Made by a program: the position numbers and the translations under genes | Shown here: one piece after another, positions 19,503 to 28,580 of the stretch | How the letters are laid out: each line of letters starts with the position of its first letter | Position numbering within the stretch: position 1 is the first letter of the stretch | Assembly (NCBI RefSeq): GCF_009193135.1 | Contig: NZ_VUKC01000007.1 | Location: 62,001 to 126,000 of the forward strand | DNA length: 64,000 nucleotides | Source of the DNA: Georgenia satyanarayanai | GTDB lineage: Bacteria; Actinomycetota; Actinomycetes; Actinomycetales; Actinomycetaceae | Reading direction: 5' to 3' | Notes under the pieces: generated by a model | Seen by the model: only the letters and a program-made list of their open reading frames with translations | Database searches by the model: none | What the model was told of the DNA's origin: nothing

Positions 19503-20357
19503 TCAGGAGATACGGACGGTGCCGGCGGGCGCCGGCGCCCTCCCTGCGGGGCGCCACTGCGCCTCGTTCCCCTCCGAGCGCTGCCACACCTGGTCGCCCA
19601 CCGCGACCGTGCCGGCGCCGGTGTCGACGGCCGTCGCCACCGCCCAGTGGGCCACCGCCCAGGCGAGCCGCTGCGGGTCCTCCCCGGGGAGGGTGGAGGG
19701 CTCGACGACGACGGCGCCGCCGGTCGCCGTCGTCGTGATCCCGAAGTCCTGCTCCAGCCGAGCGCTGACCGCCTCGGCGGGGGACGCGGCGTCCTCGGTC
19801 TCGGGCAGGTGGCAGGTGAGGGAGGCCGCGGAGTGCCCGGTGAGCGCGGAGGCGAAGGCCCGGCCCTCCGGCTCGTGGTCGGCGTAGGCCTCGGGGTAGC
19901 CCGAGCGCTGGACGGTCTGGGCGGCCTCGGTGACGGGCAGCTCGGTGTACCCGGGGACCTGGACGAGGCCGTCGAGGAACGCGTTGGTCGCGTAGACCGG
20001 GTCGGTGACCTGCTCCGGCGTGCCCCACCCCTGGGAGGGGCGCTGCTGGAAGAGGCCGAGCGAGTCGCGGTCGCCGTAGTCGATGTTGCGCAGCTTCGAC
20101 TCCTGGACCGCGGTGGCGAGCGCGATGGTCGCGGCGCGGGCGGGCAGCTCACGGCGCACCGTGATCGCGGTGATGAGGGCCGCGTTGTCGGCCTGGTCGG
20201 CGTCCAGGACGTGGCGCGTGCCGTCCTCGAGGACGACGGCGCAGGTCTCGCTGGCACGGTCCGGCACGAGCCGCGTGAGGAGGAGCGCGACCCCGCCGAC
20301 GGCGAGGGCGACCAGCGCGAGCACACCCAGCGTGCCGCGCAGGAGCCCGTTACGCAT
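19503..20357 (-). CDS. Membrane-anchored lysozyme-like protein
   Basis: The protein has 284 residues with an N-terminal transmembrane helix (about 8-30). An extracytoplasmic domain follows, with the pattern [17 protein letters not shown] and [13 protein letters not shown], then [20 protein letters not shown]. It resembles the lysozyme/transglycosylase-like superfamily (E in AVQESK as the candidate acid, then GLFQ). Homologues in actinobacteria are frequent and often carry the uninformative name heavy metal transporter. It overlaps the 3' end of dapD by 8 bp and is co-transcribed with it. A role in wall turnover is inferred from fold and topology only. Confidence 0.65.
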   Translation of the reverse strand: MRNGLLRGTLGVLALVALAVGGVALLLTRLVPDRASETCAVVLEDGTRHVLDADQADNAALITAITVRRELPARAATIALATAVQESKLRNIDYGDRDSLGLFQQRPSQGWGTPEQVTDPVYATNAFLDGLVQVPGYTELPVTEAAQTVQRSGYPEAYADHEPEGRAFASALTGHSAASLTCHLPETEDAASPAEAVSARLEQDFGITTTATGGAVVVEPSTLPGEDPQRLAWAVAHWAVATAVDTGAGTVAVGDQVWQRSEGNEAQWRPAGRAPAPAGTVRIS

Positions 20358-21294
20358 GGAGGGCGTCGTTGAGCGTGATGCCCGTCCCCGTCCGCGTCAG
20401 TGCCTCGACGGCGCCGGTCACGGAGTGACGCCGCAGCAGCAGGTTGGGCAGGCCGGACAGCTCGCGGGCGGCGACCACCGAGGCGGCGGCGTCCCCGGAC
20501 GCCGCGAGGACGGTGACCTTCGTGCCGGCGGTGACGTAGAGGCCGGCCTCGACGACGCAGTCGTCACCGAGGGAGATCCCGATGCCGCTGTTGGCGCCGA
20601 GCAGGCAGCGCTGACCGAGGGTGATGCGCTCCTCGCCACCGCCCGAGAGCGTGCCCATGATCGAGGCGCCGCCGCCGACGTCCGTGCCGTCCCCGACGAC
20701 GACACCCTGCGAGATGCGGCCCTCGACCATCGAGCGGCCCAGCGTGCCCGCGTTGAAGTTGACGAAGCCCTCGTGCATGACGGTGGTGCCTGGTGCGAGG
20801 TGGGCACCCAGGCGCACGCGGGAGGAGTCGGCGACGCGCACGCCGCTGGGGACGACGTAGTCGGTCATCCGGGGGAACTTGTCGACCCCGTGGACGGTGA
20901 GGTGCCCGTCGCGGGCCCGCAGCCGCACCCGCGTCTGGTCGAAGCCCTCGACGGCGCAGGGGCCGGCGGAGGTCCACACGACGTTGGGGAGCACCCCGAA
21001 GATCCCGTCGAGGTTGAGGGAGTTCGGCGTGACGACCCGGTGGGACAGGAGGTGGAGGCGCAGGTAGGCGTCCACGGTGCTCGTCGGCGGGGCGTCGAGG
21101 TCGATCTCCGCGGTGACGACCCGGCTGTGGACACCGCGCGCCTCGTCACGCCGCTCGGCGACCGGGAGTGCGGTGGTCGCGGGGGAGCCGGAGCCCTCAC
21201 CGTCGTCGACCGTGGGGTCGGGGTACCAGACGTCGAGGACCATGCCCTCGTCCGTGATCGTGGCCAGACCGGTTCCGCGCGCGAGACGTGCCAT
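20350..21294 (-). CDS. dapD: 2,3,4,5-tetrahydropyridine-2,6-dicarboxylate N-succinyltransferase DapD
   Basis: This 314-residue protein is of the actinobacterial DapD class. A C-terminal left-handed beta-helix shows hexapeptide periodicity ([11 protein letters not shown], then [18 protein letters not shown], then [20 protein letters not shown]). It transfers succinyl from succinyl-CoA to tetrahydrodipicolinate in lysine/DAP synthesis, one step before DapC. The ATG lies 6 nt after a -10-like TAGGCT with no Shine-Dalgarno, suggesting a leaderless mRNA. The 5' region then meets a 23-bp inverted repeat. Confidence 0.93.
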   Translation of the reverse strand: MARLARGTGLATITDEGMVLDVWYPDPTVDDGEGSGSPATTALPVAERRDEARGVHSRVVTAEIDLDAPPTSTVDAYLRLHLLSHRVVTPNSLNLDGIFGVLPNVVWTSAGPCAVEGFDQTRVRLRARDGHLTVHGVDKFPRMTDYVVPSGVRVADSSRVRLGAHLAPGTTVMHEGFVNFNAGTLGRSMVEGRISQGVVVGDGTDVGGGASIMGTLSGGGEERITLGQRCLLGANSGIGISLGDDCVVEAGLYVTAGTKVTVLAASGDAAASVVAARELSGLPNLLLRRHSVTGAVEALTRTGTGITLNDALHA

Positions 21295-21306
21295 GGGGAC
21301 AGCCTA
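21295..21306 (-). promoter_or_regulatory. leaderless promoter -10 of dapD
   Basis: On the minus strand TAGGCT (21306-21301) is followed by six bases and then ATG 21294. Confidence 0.6.
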
Positions 21307-21365
21307 CGAGCACCGGGGCCACTCTCTCGACGCCGTCCACGTGCCCCGCCTCACCCCTCGAACCT

Positions 21366-21427
21366 CGCAACTGGTCGACTCGGCGACGCTTCCCGGGCCG
21401 GAGCCGTCGGTCGGCTCACCAATTGCG
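21366..21427. repeat. 23-bp inverted repeat, copy 1
   Basis: The arms are 21366-21388 (begins CGCAACTGGTCGACTCGG) and 21405-21427 (ends CTCACCAATTGCG), separated by 16 bp. They are imperfect partners. The same arm sequence recurs at 33027 and 49461. It lies between dapD and the NUDIX gene, which diverge. Confidence 0.75.
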
Positions 21428-21455
21428 CGGGGTGGGGGTGGGGCGCGAGGGTGAG

Positions 21456-22397
21456 GTGGTGGCCGACTCGCTGACACCGCCGGACCCGCGCACGCCGCAC
21501 CGGCCCGGCGACGGCTGGGTCGAGTGCCGCTGCGGGCACCGGCACTGGGGCCGGCACGGCGCGGCCGGGCTGCTCCTGTGGCGACCGCTGCGCGAGCCCG
21601 GCGGGACCAGCGGACCGCGCGACCCGCACGACTACGCCGTCGTCCTCCAGCACCGGGCGCTGTGGAGCCATCACGGCGGCACGTGGGGCCTGCCGGGCGG
21701 GGCGGTCGACCCGGACGAGACTGACGTCGCGGGGGCGTTGCGGGAGGCCCACGAGGAGGCCGCGCTGCCGCCGTCGGGCATGGCCGTGCGCGCGAGCCAC
21801 CGCCTCGACCACCCGGACTGGTCCTACACGACCGTCGTGGCCGAGGCCGTGGAGGAGATCGAGCCGCGCGTCAGCGACCCGGAGAGCCTGGAGGTGGCGT
21901 GGGTCGAGGGGGCGGCCGTGCGCGACCGCCGGCTGCTGCCGGCCTTCGCCGACGCGCTGCCGGCGCTGCGCGAGCTGCTCGGCCGCCGCCTCGTGCTCGT
22001 CGTCGACGGCGCCAACACCATGGGGTCGCGGCCGGACGGCTGGTGGCGGGACCGCGCGGCCGCGACCGTGCGCCTGCGGGACGAGCTCGTCGCGCTCGCT
22101 GCCGACGGCCTGCCCGCCGCGGACGTCGGTCTGCCCGGCCACACCTGGTACCCGCACGTCGTCCTCGTGGCCGAGGGGCGCGGGCGAGGTGCCGCCGGGG
22201 TCCGGGCCGCCGACGGCGTGGGCCGGGTGGACGTCGTCGACGCGCCGGGGGAGGGCGACGACGAGATCGCCGCCCTGGCAGGGCGGCACGTGCGGGAGGG
22301 GGCGGACGTCGTCGTCGTGACGGCGGACCGCGAGCTGCGCGGACGCGTCGTGGGGAGCGGCGCGCGGGTCGCCGGACCCTCCCTCGTGCTGGGGTAG
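21456..22397 (+). CDS. NUDIX hydrolase fused to a NYN/PIN-like domain
   Basis: The protein has 313 residues. A Cys/His-containing start (ECRCGHRHWGRHG) is followed by a NUDIX domain whose box begins GGAVDPDE and continues REAHEEAAL; all Glu/Arg positions are kept, with Ala in place of the last Gly. The C-terminal third (from about residue 188) starts LVVDGANTMGSRPDGWW and ends with VVVVTADRELRGRV. The two aspartate-bearing strands match the NYN/PIN-like nuclease fold, usually a separate small protein in Streptomyces. Substrates are unknown. The start is uncertain: GTG 21456 has GAGG 6 nt before it, and GTG 21459 is equally possible. It is convergent with accBC, 2 bp apart. Confidence 0.75.
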   Translation: MVADSLTPPDPRTPHRPGDGWVECRCGHRHWGRHGAAGLLLWRPLREPGGTSGPRDPHDYAVVLQHRALWSHHGGTWGLPGGAVDPDETDVAGALREAHEEAALPPSGMAVRASHRLDHPDWSYTTVVAEAVEEIEPRVSDPESLEVAWVEGAAVRDRRLLPAFADALPALRELLGRRLVLVVDGANTMGSRPDGWWRDRAAATVRLRDELVALAADGLPAADVGLPGHTWYPHVVLVAEGRGRGAAGVRAADGVGRVDVVDAPGEGDDEIAALAGRHVREGADVVVVTADRELRGRVVGSGARVAGPSLVLG

Positions 22398-22399
22398 TC

Positions 22400-24211
22400 C
22401 TACTCGTCGATGTCGCAGATGACGGTGCCGGCCGAGACGTTCTGACCGACGGCCGCCTGCAGCCCGCGCACCGTGCCGGCGCGGTGCGCTACGAGCGGCT
22501 GCTCCATCTTCATCGCCTCGAGGACGACGACGAGCTCGCCGGCCGCCACCGTCGCGCCGTCCTCGACGGCGACCTTGACGATGGTGCCCTGCATGGGCGA
22601 GGTGAGGGACCCGTTGCTCGAGGCGGCGGCGCGGGTGCCGCTGCGGCGCGCGGGGCGGCGGACCGCGCCGCGGCCACCGCGGCCGGCGCCGATCCCGAGG
22701 CCGGCCGGCAGCACGACCTCCAGCCGCTTGCCGCCGACCTCGACGACGACGCGCTCGGTCGCGTCGTCGGGCGCGTCGGGGGTGACGGCGGTCGGGACCT
22801 GCGGCGCGCCGAGCTGCGCGAGGCGCTCGGCGAAGTCCGTCTCGATCCACGTCGTGTGGACGGTGAAGGCGGAGGGGTCGTCCGCGGCGAACTCCGGGGC
22901 GTCCAGGACGGCCCGCGCGAAGGGCAGGACCGTGGGGATGCCGCTGATCTCGAGCTCGCGGAGCGCGCGGCGGGCACGCTGCAGCGCCTGCTGCCGGTCG
23001 GCGCCGGTGACGATGAGCTTGGCGAGCATGGAGTCGAAGGCCCCGGAGACGGTGTCGCCGGCGGATACGCCGGTGTCGACGCGCACCCCCGGGCCGCCAG
23101 GCCACGTGAGGGAGGAGATGGTGCCGGGCGCGGGCAGGAAGCCGGCGGCCGGGTTCTCCCCGTTGATGCGGAACTCGATGCTGTGGCCGCGGGTGGGCAC
23201 CTCGGTGTAGCCCAGCGGCTCGCCGGCCGCGACACGCAGCTGCTCGCGGACGAGGTCGATGCCGGTGACCTCCTCGGTCACCGGGTGCTCGACCTGGAGG
23301 CGGGTGTTGACCTCGAGGAAGGAGACGGTGCCGTCGGCGCCGATGAGGAACTCGCAGGTCCCGGCCCCCACGTAGCCGGCCTCGCGCATGATCGCGGTCG
23401 ACGCCTCGCGCAGCAGGGCGTCCTGCTCGGGGGTGAGGAAGGGGGCGGGCGCCTCCTCGACGAGCTTCTGGTGGCGCCGCTGCAGGGAGCAGTCGCGGGT
23501 GGAGACGACGACGACGGTGCCGTGCTCGTCAGCGAGGCACTGGGTCTCGACGTGGCGGGGGCGGTCGAGGAAGCGCTCGACGAAGCACTCCCCGCGGCCG
23601 AAGGCGGCCTTGGCCTCGCGCACCGCGGAGTCGAAGAGCTCGGGGACCTCCTCCCGGGTGCGGGCGACCTTGAGGCCGCGCCCACCACCACCGTGGGCGG
23701 CCTTGATCGCGACCGGCAGGCCGTGCGCGGCGGCGAAGGCGACGACCTCGTCGGCGGAGTCGACGGGGTCGGGCGTGCCCGCGACGAGCGGGGCGCCCGC
23801 GGCGCTGGCGATGTGCCGGGCGCTGACCTTGTCACCGAGGGCGCGGATGGCGGCGGGCGGGGGGCCGATCCACACGAGCCCGGCGTCGATGACCCGCTGG
23901 GCGAACTCGGCGTTCTCGGAGAGGAAGCCGTACCCGGGGTGGACGGCGTCCGCGCCGCTGCGGCGAGCGACGTCGAGCAGCTTGCCGGCGTCGAGGTACG
24001 TCTCGGCCGCGCGGGAGCCGCCGAGGCCGAAGGCCTCGTCGCTCAGCCGCACGTGGAGGGCGTCGCGGTCGGAGTCGGCGTAGACGGCGACGGTGGCGAT
24101 CCCGGCGTCCGTGCAGGCGCGCGTCACGCGCACCGCGATCTCGCCCCGGTTGGCGATGAGCACCTTCGTCAACGGGCGCCGGGTGGACGACGCTCCAGAG
24201 GTGCTCGTCAT
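22400..24211 (-). CDS. accA: Acyl-CoA carboxylase alpha subunit: biotin carboxylase-BCCP fusion
   Basis: This 603-residue protein runs from [12 protein letters not shown] (biotin carboxylase N-terminus) through an ATP-grasp domain ([14 protein letters not shown], then [15 protein letters not shown]) and the active-site region [12 protein letters not shown]. At the C-terminus is the biotinyl domain with EAMKM and the biotinylated lysine at 568. It carboxylates biotin and delivers it to the beta subunit encoded at 28577, producing malonyl- or methylmalonyl-CoA. The ATG has GGAGC upstream; the longer open frame to 24265 lacks homology. BirA at 31085 would attach the biotin. Confidence 0.93.
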   Translation of the reverse strand: MTSTSGASSTRRPLTKVLIANRGEIAVRVTRACTDAGIATVAVYADSDRDALHVRLSDEAFGLGGSRAAETYLDAGKLLDVARRSGADAVHPGYGFLSENAEFAQRVIDAGLVWIGPPPAAIRALGDKVSARHIASAAGAPLVAGTPDPVDSADEVVAFAAAHGLPVAIKAAHGGGGRGLKVARTREEVPELFDSAVREAKAAFGRGECFVERFLDRPRHVETQCLADEHGTVVVVSTRDCSLQRRHQKLVEEAPAPFLTPEQDALLREASTAIMREAGYVGAGTCEFLIGADGTVSFLEVNTRLQVEHPVTEEVTGIDLVREQLRVAAGEPLGYTEVPTRGHSIEFRINGENPAAGFLPAPGTISSLTWPGGPGVRVDTGVSAGDTVSGAFDSMLAKLIVTGADRQQALQRARRALRELEISGIPTVLPFARAVLDAPEFAADDPSAFTVHTTWIETDFAERLAQLGAPQVPTAVTPDAPDDATERVVVEVGGKRLEVVLPAGLGIGAGRGGRGAVRRPARRSGTRAAASSNGSLTSPMQGTIVKVAVEDGATVAAGELVVVLEAMKMEQPLVAHRAGTVRGLQAAVGQNVSAGTVICDIDE

Positions 24212-24698
24212 GGATGCTCCGATCTGTTCGCCAAGGCCCCGGGACCAGCGCCCGGACCGACCCACGGTAGCCGCCCGGCGGCGCGCGTCCTATTCACTGC
24301 CCACTGTGCCGCGCAAGTCTGTCGGCAGGCGCAAGTCGTCCGCAGGTGAGTTGTGGTGACTCTACAACTGCGACGGGCACGGGCGCGGGGTGGCGGAGGA
24401 CACCTTGTCGCGCCCTCACAGCCCCCCATCCCGCCGACAGCCGAGTTGTCGCCGACAGTCGAGTTGTCGCCGACAGTCGAGTTGTCGCCGCGACGGCGCC
24501 CGCGCGGGAGGGTGCGCCCCCCTCACCCGCCGTGTTGGTGCGAGCCCCCGACGGCGTCGCCGACGAGTACCGGGGCGAGTGCGCCGCCGTCGTCGTCCCG
24601 GCGACGGTGCTCGCGCCCAGGCCGGCTCGTCCTCCCCGGGGACGTGGCAGGCGGCGTCGCCTTCGAGATCGACGCGGACGGGCGGCGGTGGTCGCCGC
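24212..24698. other. intergenic region upstream of accBC and downstream of maf
   Basis: No credible gene is seen in these 487 bp; open frames here are compositional shadows. The region contains the accBC promoter side, scattered degenerate pieces of the CAAGTC/GTTGTC words (24310-24365) and three 18-bp tandem repeat units at 24433-24486. Confidence 0.55.
24433..24486. repeat. 18-bp tandem repeat array, three units
   Basis: The units are GCCGACAGCCGAGTTGTC (24433-24450), then two copies of GCCGACAGTCGAGTTGTC. They belong to the same family as the arrays at 25347, 41044 and 57422 (there on the opposite strand). Confidence 0.9.
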
Positions 24699-25307
24699 TC
24701 AGCGGGTCCACAGCTCGGTGACGGAGACGCCGAGATCGGCGAGCAACGTGCGCAGGAGCGGCAGGCTGATGCCGACGACGCCGTGGTGGTCCCCCTCGAT
24801 GCGCGTGACGAAGGCTCCGCCGAGCCCGTCGACGGTGAAGGCGCCGGCGACGGCGAGCGGCTCGCCGGTCGCGACGTAGGCGTCGATCTCGGCGTCGCTG
24901 AGGTCGGCGAAGTGGACGGTCGTCGAGGAGACGTCGCCGACCTCGGGTGCGGGCGTGCGGCGGGTGTCGACGATCCAGTGCCCGGTGTGAAGGACGCCTG
25001 AGCGGCCGCGCATGCGTCGCCAGCGGGCGACCGCCTCGTCCGCGTGTGCGGGCTTGCCGTGCACCTCGCCGCCAAGCTCGAGCATGGAGTCGCAGCCGAC
25101 GACGACGGCGCCCGGCTGGGTGGGGGCGACGTCCCTCGCCTTGGCGCGGGCGAGGAGGAGCACCTGGTCGGCCGGGGTGACGGCGGCGCCGGCGGCGCGG
25201 AGCAGGGCGGGCTCGTCGACGGCGGAGACCTGGACCTCCGGCTCGAGTCCGGCGGAGCGGAGGGTGGCGAGGCGGGCGGGGGAGGCCGAGGCGAGGACGA
25301 GCTTCAC
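24699..25307 (-). CDS. maf: Maf family nucleoside triphosphate pyrophosphatase
   Basis: This 202-residue protein begins KLVLASASPARLATLRSAG, the Maf signature with the basic phosphate-binding region. It continues with GCDSMLELGGEVHGKP and ends with GGAFVTRIEGDHHGVVGISLPLL. Maf proteins hydrolyse (modified) dTTP/UTP/CTP to monophosphates. The GTG lies 8 nt after a -10-like TAGGCT without Shine-Dalgarno. Linkage with acyl-CoA carboxylase genes is common in actinobacteria. Confidence 0.92.
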   Translation of the reverse strand: MKLVLASASPARLATLRSAGLEPEVQVSAVDEPALLRAAGAAVTPADQVLLLARAKARDVAPTQPGAVVVGCDSMLELGGEVHGKPAHADEAVARWRRMRGRSGVLHTGHWIVDTRRTPAPEVGDVSSTTVHFADLSDAEIDAYVATGEPLAVAGAFTVDGLGGAFVTRIEGDHHGVVGISLPLLRTLLADLGVSVTELWTR

Positions 25308-25321
25308 GGGCAGAGAGCCTA
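25308..25321 (-). promoter_or_regulatory. leaderless promoter -10 of maf
   Basis: TAGGCT (25321-25316, minus strand) lies 8 nt before the GTG. It sits immediately downstream of the tandem array 25347-25436 in the direction of transcription. Confidence 0.5.
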
Positions 25322-25346
25322 CGGGAGGCCGCCGACACCAGGTCGG

Positions 25347-25436
25347 TAAGTCGGCTGTCGGCGGTAAGTCGGCTGTCGGCGGTAAGTCGGCTGTCGGCGG
25401 TAAGTCGGCTGTCGGCGGTAAGTCGGCTGTCGGCGG
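25347..25436. repeat. 18-bp tandem repeat array, five identical units
   Basis: Five perfect copies of TAAGTCGGCTGTCGGCGG lie between the DUF885 gene and maf. Each is the reverse complement of the GCCGACAGCCGAGTTGTC-type unit with small changes. Confidence 0.95.
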
Positions 25437-25446
25437 AAAGGAGTGG

Positions 25447-27162
25447 TCAGCCTCGGACGGACGCGTCGGGCCGGCCGAGGACGGCGGAGCGCAGGACGTC
25501 CAGGCCCACCGAGCCGACGTCGAGCGCCCGGCGGTGGAAGGCCTTGAGGTCGAAGGCCTCCCCGCGCGCGACGGACTCCTCCCGGGCGGAGTCGCGCAGC
25601 TGCTCCCACAGCCGCTGCCCCACCTTGTAGGACGGCGCCTGGGCGGGCCAGCCGAGGTAGCGGTCGAGCTCGAAGGCGAGGAAGCCCTCGGCCATGTTCG
25701 CGTTCTCCTTGAGGAACTCCCACGCCTTGGGTGCGTCCCACGTGCCCCCGCCCCACTGCGCCGGGGCGGGCTTGCCGAGGTGGACGCCGATGTCGAGCAC
25801 GACGCGCGCCGCGCGCAGGCGCTGGCCGTCGAGCATGCCGAGGTAGTCGGCGGGGTCGTCGAGGTAGCCGAGGTCGGCCATGAGCCGCTCGGCGTACAGG
25901 GCCCAGCCCTCACCGTGGCCGCTCACCCAGCAGGCGAGACGACGCCAGGTGTTGAGCAGCTCCGAGCGGTGGGCGGTCTGGCCGATCTGGAGGTGGTGAC
26001 CGGGGACGCCCTCGTGGTAGACGGTCGTGAGCTCGCGCCACGTGCTGAACTCGGTGACGCCCGCCGGGACGGACCACCACATCCGCCCGGGCCGGGAGAA
26101 GTCGGCACTGGGCCCGGTGTAGTAGATGCCACCGCTCTGCGTCGGGGCGATGCGGCACTCCAGACGGCGGACCGGCTCGGGGATGTCGAACTGGGTGCCG
26201 GCGAGCTCGCTGACGGCGCGGTCGGAGGTCTCCTGCATCCAGGCCTGCAGGGCCGCGGTGCCGTGCAGCTGGCGGCTCGGGTCGGCATCGAGGCGGGCCA
26301 TCGCCTCGGCCGGGCTCGTGCCCGGGCCGTAGAGCCGCGTGGCGACGGCCTCCTGCTCGGCGGTGACGCGGGCGAGCTCCTCCAGACCCCACTCGTAGGT
26401 CTCGTCGAGGTCGACGACGGCGCCGAGGAAGTGGCGCGACCACAGCGAGTAGCGCTCGCGGCCGACGGCGTCCTGCGTGCCGGCGCGCGGCGCCAGCTCC
26501 TCCCGGAGCATCTGGGCGAGCTCACCGTAGGCGCGGCGTGCGGCGGCGGCACCGTGGAGCAGCGCCTCACCGAGCGCGCCGGTGGGCTCGGCACCGTCCG
26601 GCCGGGCGCCGGTGACGAAGGTGTCGAAGAAGGAGGTGCCCTCCGCGGCGAGCTCCTCCGCCTGGGCGATGCACGCCTCGACCTGCCGCAGGGCGGCGAC
26701 CTTCCCGTCAGTGGCCGAGGTGCGCAGCGAGGCCTGGTAGCCGGACATCGCCTCGGGGAGGGCCGCCAGCCGTCTCGCGACACACTCCCAGTCCTCGGCG
26801 GTGGTGGTCGGCATGAGGTCGAAGACGTCGCGGAGGTCCTGGACCGGGGAGGCGATGACGTTGAGCTCGCGGCCCACCTCACCGGCCATGTAGAGCTCGC
26901 TCTCGAGGCCCAGCCGCTCGGCCATGGCGGCCTTCGTCGTCGCATCGACCTCGTCGACGGCGTCGGTCGCGGCCACCCGGGCCACCGCCTCCATGGCCGC
27001 CTCCGCGCGCGCGAGGTGGCCGTCGGGGGACAGGTCGGGGAGCTCGTCGTCGTGGCCGGGGATCCCCAGCGAGGTCGCTGCGATCGGGTCGAGCGCGGCG
27101 AGACGGTCGACGTACTGGTCGGCGATGGTGTCGAGGGCCGTGCCGGCGCGGGAGGTGCTCAC
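25447..27162 (-). CDS. DUF885 family putative metallopeptidase
   Basis: This 571-residue protein matches the DUF885 family, which is structurally related to zinc carboxypeptidases of M32-like helical type. Near residue 377 TTVYHEGVPGHHLQ provides the H-E-x-x-x-H-like metal site, and SGHGEGWALYAERLM supplies the next acidic residue. FLKENANMAEGFLAFELDRYL near the C-terminus is also typical. No signal peptide is visible, so it is probably cytoplasmic. The substrate is unknown. The GTG is preceded on its strand by TACGCT 7 nt upstream, a leaderless arrangement. The 18-bp array lies 10 bp after the stop. Confidence 0.85.
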   Translation of the reverse strand: MSTSRAGTALDTIADQYVDRLAALDPIAATSLGIPGHDDELPDLSPDGHLARAEAAMEAVARVAATDAVDEVDATTKAAMAERLGLESELYMAGEVGRELNVIASPVQDLRDVFDLMPTTTAEDWECVARRLAALPEAMSGYQASLRTSATDGKVAALRQVEACIAQAEELAAEGTSFFDTFVTGARPDGAEPTGALGEALLHGAAAARRAYGELAQMLREELAPRAGTQDAVGRERYSLWSRHFLGAVVDLDETYEWGLEELARVTAEQEAVATRLYGPGTSPAEAMARLDADPSRQLHGTAALQAWMQETSDRAVSELAGTQFDIPEPVRRLECRIAPTQSGGIYYTGPSADFSRPGRMWWSVPAGVTEFSTWRELTTVYHEGVPGHHLQIGQTAHRSELLNTWRRLACWVSGHGEGWALYAERLMADLGYLDDPADYLGMLDGQRLRAARVVLDIGVHLGKPAPAQWGGGTWDAPKAWEFLKENANMAEGFLAFELDRYLGWPAQAPSYKVGQRLWEQLRDSAREESVARGEAFDLKAFHRRALDVGSVGLDVLRSAVLGRPDASVRG

Positions 27163-27175
27163 TCGATTGAGCGTA
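27163..27175 (-). promoter_or_regulatory. leaderless promoter -10 of DUF885 gene
   Basis: TACGCT (27175-27170, minus strand) lies 7 nt before GTG 27162. No Shine-Dalgarno is present. Confidence 0.55.
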
Positions 27176-27466
27176 GGCCCTCACCATCGCGCTCGCGGCG
27201 GGCACCACACGGGTGTGCAGGCTGAGAGGCAGGTCACGTCCGGCGCGCCTCCGGGGTGAGGACCGGGGTGAAGCGAGAGATCTCCTGTCCCGGGAGGACC
27301 GGCACCCTCCACGGAGGACCTGGTCGACGGGCCTGCCCACGCCCGCCAGCAGCACCACGGTGCGGGCCGGCGCGGGGCCGCCCCCGGGTCCAAGGGCCCC
27401 GGTCCGGGCTCCTCCCGCGCGCGAGGATGTGCCCGCGGCCGGTCCCCCGGCGCGGACAGGAGAGCC
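27163..27466. other. intergenic region between DUF885 gene and formate/nitrite channel gene
   Basis: In these 304 bp no convincing gene is seen. It carries the DUF885 promoter at its left end and the ACAGGAGAG ribosome binding site of the channel gene at its right end. GGAGGACC occurs twice (about 27294 and 27315). A promoter for the channel gene was not identified. Confidence 0.5.
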
Positions 27467-28312
27467 ATGACCAGCGCAGTCCCGCAGGCCCCCGGGATGC
27501 CCTCCCCGGCCCAGCTGGCCCGGGCGGCCGAGGACGCCGCCTGCGCCAAGGCCACGAGCCGCCCCATGGCGTCCTTCCTCCTCGCGATCACCGCAGGCGG
27601 CTACATCGCCCTCGCCTTCGTCTTCTGGACCACGAGCCAGGTGGGCGCGCAGGCGCTGCCGTGGGGCGTGGCGAAGGTGCTCGGCGGGATCGTGTTCTCC
27701 ACCGGGATCGTGCTCGTCGTCCTCACCGGCGCGGAGCTGTTCACCTCCTCCACGCTCACCCTCACCGCGCGGGCGAGCGGCCGGATCACCTGGGCCCAGC
27801 TGCTGCGCAACTGGGCGGTCGTCTACGCCGGCAACGTCGTCGGTGCGCTCACCGTCGTCGTCCTCGTCTACGTCGGGGGCACGTGGCACGCCGCCGACGG
27901 CGCCTGGGCCAGGGTCGTCCTCGACACCGCCGCCGGCAAGGTCGGGCACTCCGCCGTCGAGGCCTTCGTCCTCGGGGTGCTGTGCAACCTCATGGTCTGC
28001 GTGGCCGTGTGGGCCGCCTACTCCGGGCGCACGACGACCGACAAGGTCCTCGCCCTCACCATGCCCGTCGCGCTGTTCGTCTCCGCCGGGTTCGAGCACT
28101 CGGTGGCGAACATGTTCCTCCTGCCGCTCTCGCTGCTCCTGCGCGGGGCGGCGGCTGCGGAGCTCGGGAGCGCCGGCGACCACGCCGCGCTGACGTGGGA
28201 CGCGGTCCTCGTGGGGAACCTGCTGCCCGTGACCCTGGGCAACGTCGTCGGCGGCGGGGTCATGATCGGACTCATGTACTGGACGATCTTCCGCCGTCCC
28301 GACCGCCGCTAG
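27467..28312 (+). CDS. Formate/nitrite transporter (FNT) family channel
   Basis: This 281-residue membrane protein has six predicted helices and the FNT duplication. GAELFTSSTLTLTA and the GNVVGAL segment fit the omega-loop region after helix 2. GVLCNLMVCVAVW and AGFEHSVANMFLLPL contain the conserved Asn, and the His of the central pore (EHS). LLPVTLGNVVGGGVM at the C-terminus is a family signature. It exports or imports small monocarboxylates, nitrite or hydrosulfide; specificity cannot be assigned. ATG start with AGGAGAG. It is convergent with accE. Confidence 0.9.
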   Translation: MTSAVPQAPGMPSPAQLARAAEDAACAKATSRPMASFLLAITAGGYIALAFVFWTTSQVGAQALPWGVAKVLGGIVFSTGIVLVVLTGAELFTSSTLTLTARASGRITWAQLLRNWAVVYAGNVVGALTVVVLVYVGGTWHAADGAWARVVLDTAAGKVGHSAVEAFVLGVLCNLMVCVAVWAAYSGRTTTDKVLALTMPVALFVSAGFEHSVANMFLLPLSLLLRGAAAAELGSAGDHAALTWDAVLVGNLLPVTLGNVVGGGVMIGLMYWTIFRRPDRR

Positions 28313-28334
28313 CCACGAGCCGCCGGTGCGCCGC

Positions 28335-28580
28335 TCAGGGGTGCAGGGACCACCGCCAGGCGCCGGGGCCAGCCACCGGGGGGCGGCCGAGCCGGCGCCC
28401 GTGGTCGGACCACGGGGAGGGCGCGCGGACGGGAGTGGGGCCGTCGTCGTCGGCGACCGCTGCCCGGGCCGCGACGATGCCGGCGACGAGCGCCGCCAGC
28501 TCGACGTCGTCGGGCTCTCCCCGCACGACACGCAGCTGCGCGCCGGTGAGGTCCCCGGACTCGCCCGTCGCGCTGCTCAC
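28335..28580 (-). CDS. accE: Acyl-CoA carboxylase epsilon subunit
   Basis: This 81-residue protein has the AccE pattern: [20 protein letters not shown] at the N-terminus and a terminal Trp-rich stretch ([10 protein letters not shown], then GAWRWSLHP). Such small subunits bridge and stabilise AccA-AccD complexes in actinobacteria. Its GTG overlaps the accD stop by 4 bp, so it is coupled to accD. Confidence 0.85.
   Translation of the reverse strand: MSSATGESGDLTGAQLRVVRGEPDDVELAALVAGIVAARAAVADDDGPTPVRAPSPWSDHGRRLGRPPVAGPGAWRWSLHP

Noticed and set aside
24346-24879. Short plus-strand frames between accBC and maf
   Set aside because: They span the tandem repeat and read through the 3' end of maf; no start signal or homology is seen.
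25347-25436. Possible CRISPR array
   Set aside because: The 18-bp units are directly tandem with no spacers and no cas genes are nearby.
27213-27470. Small frames in the gap before the FNT channel gene
   Set aside because: Composition is random Pro/Arg/Ala and there is no ribosome binding site.
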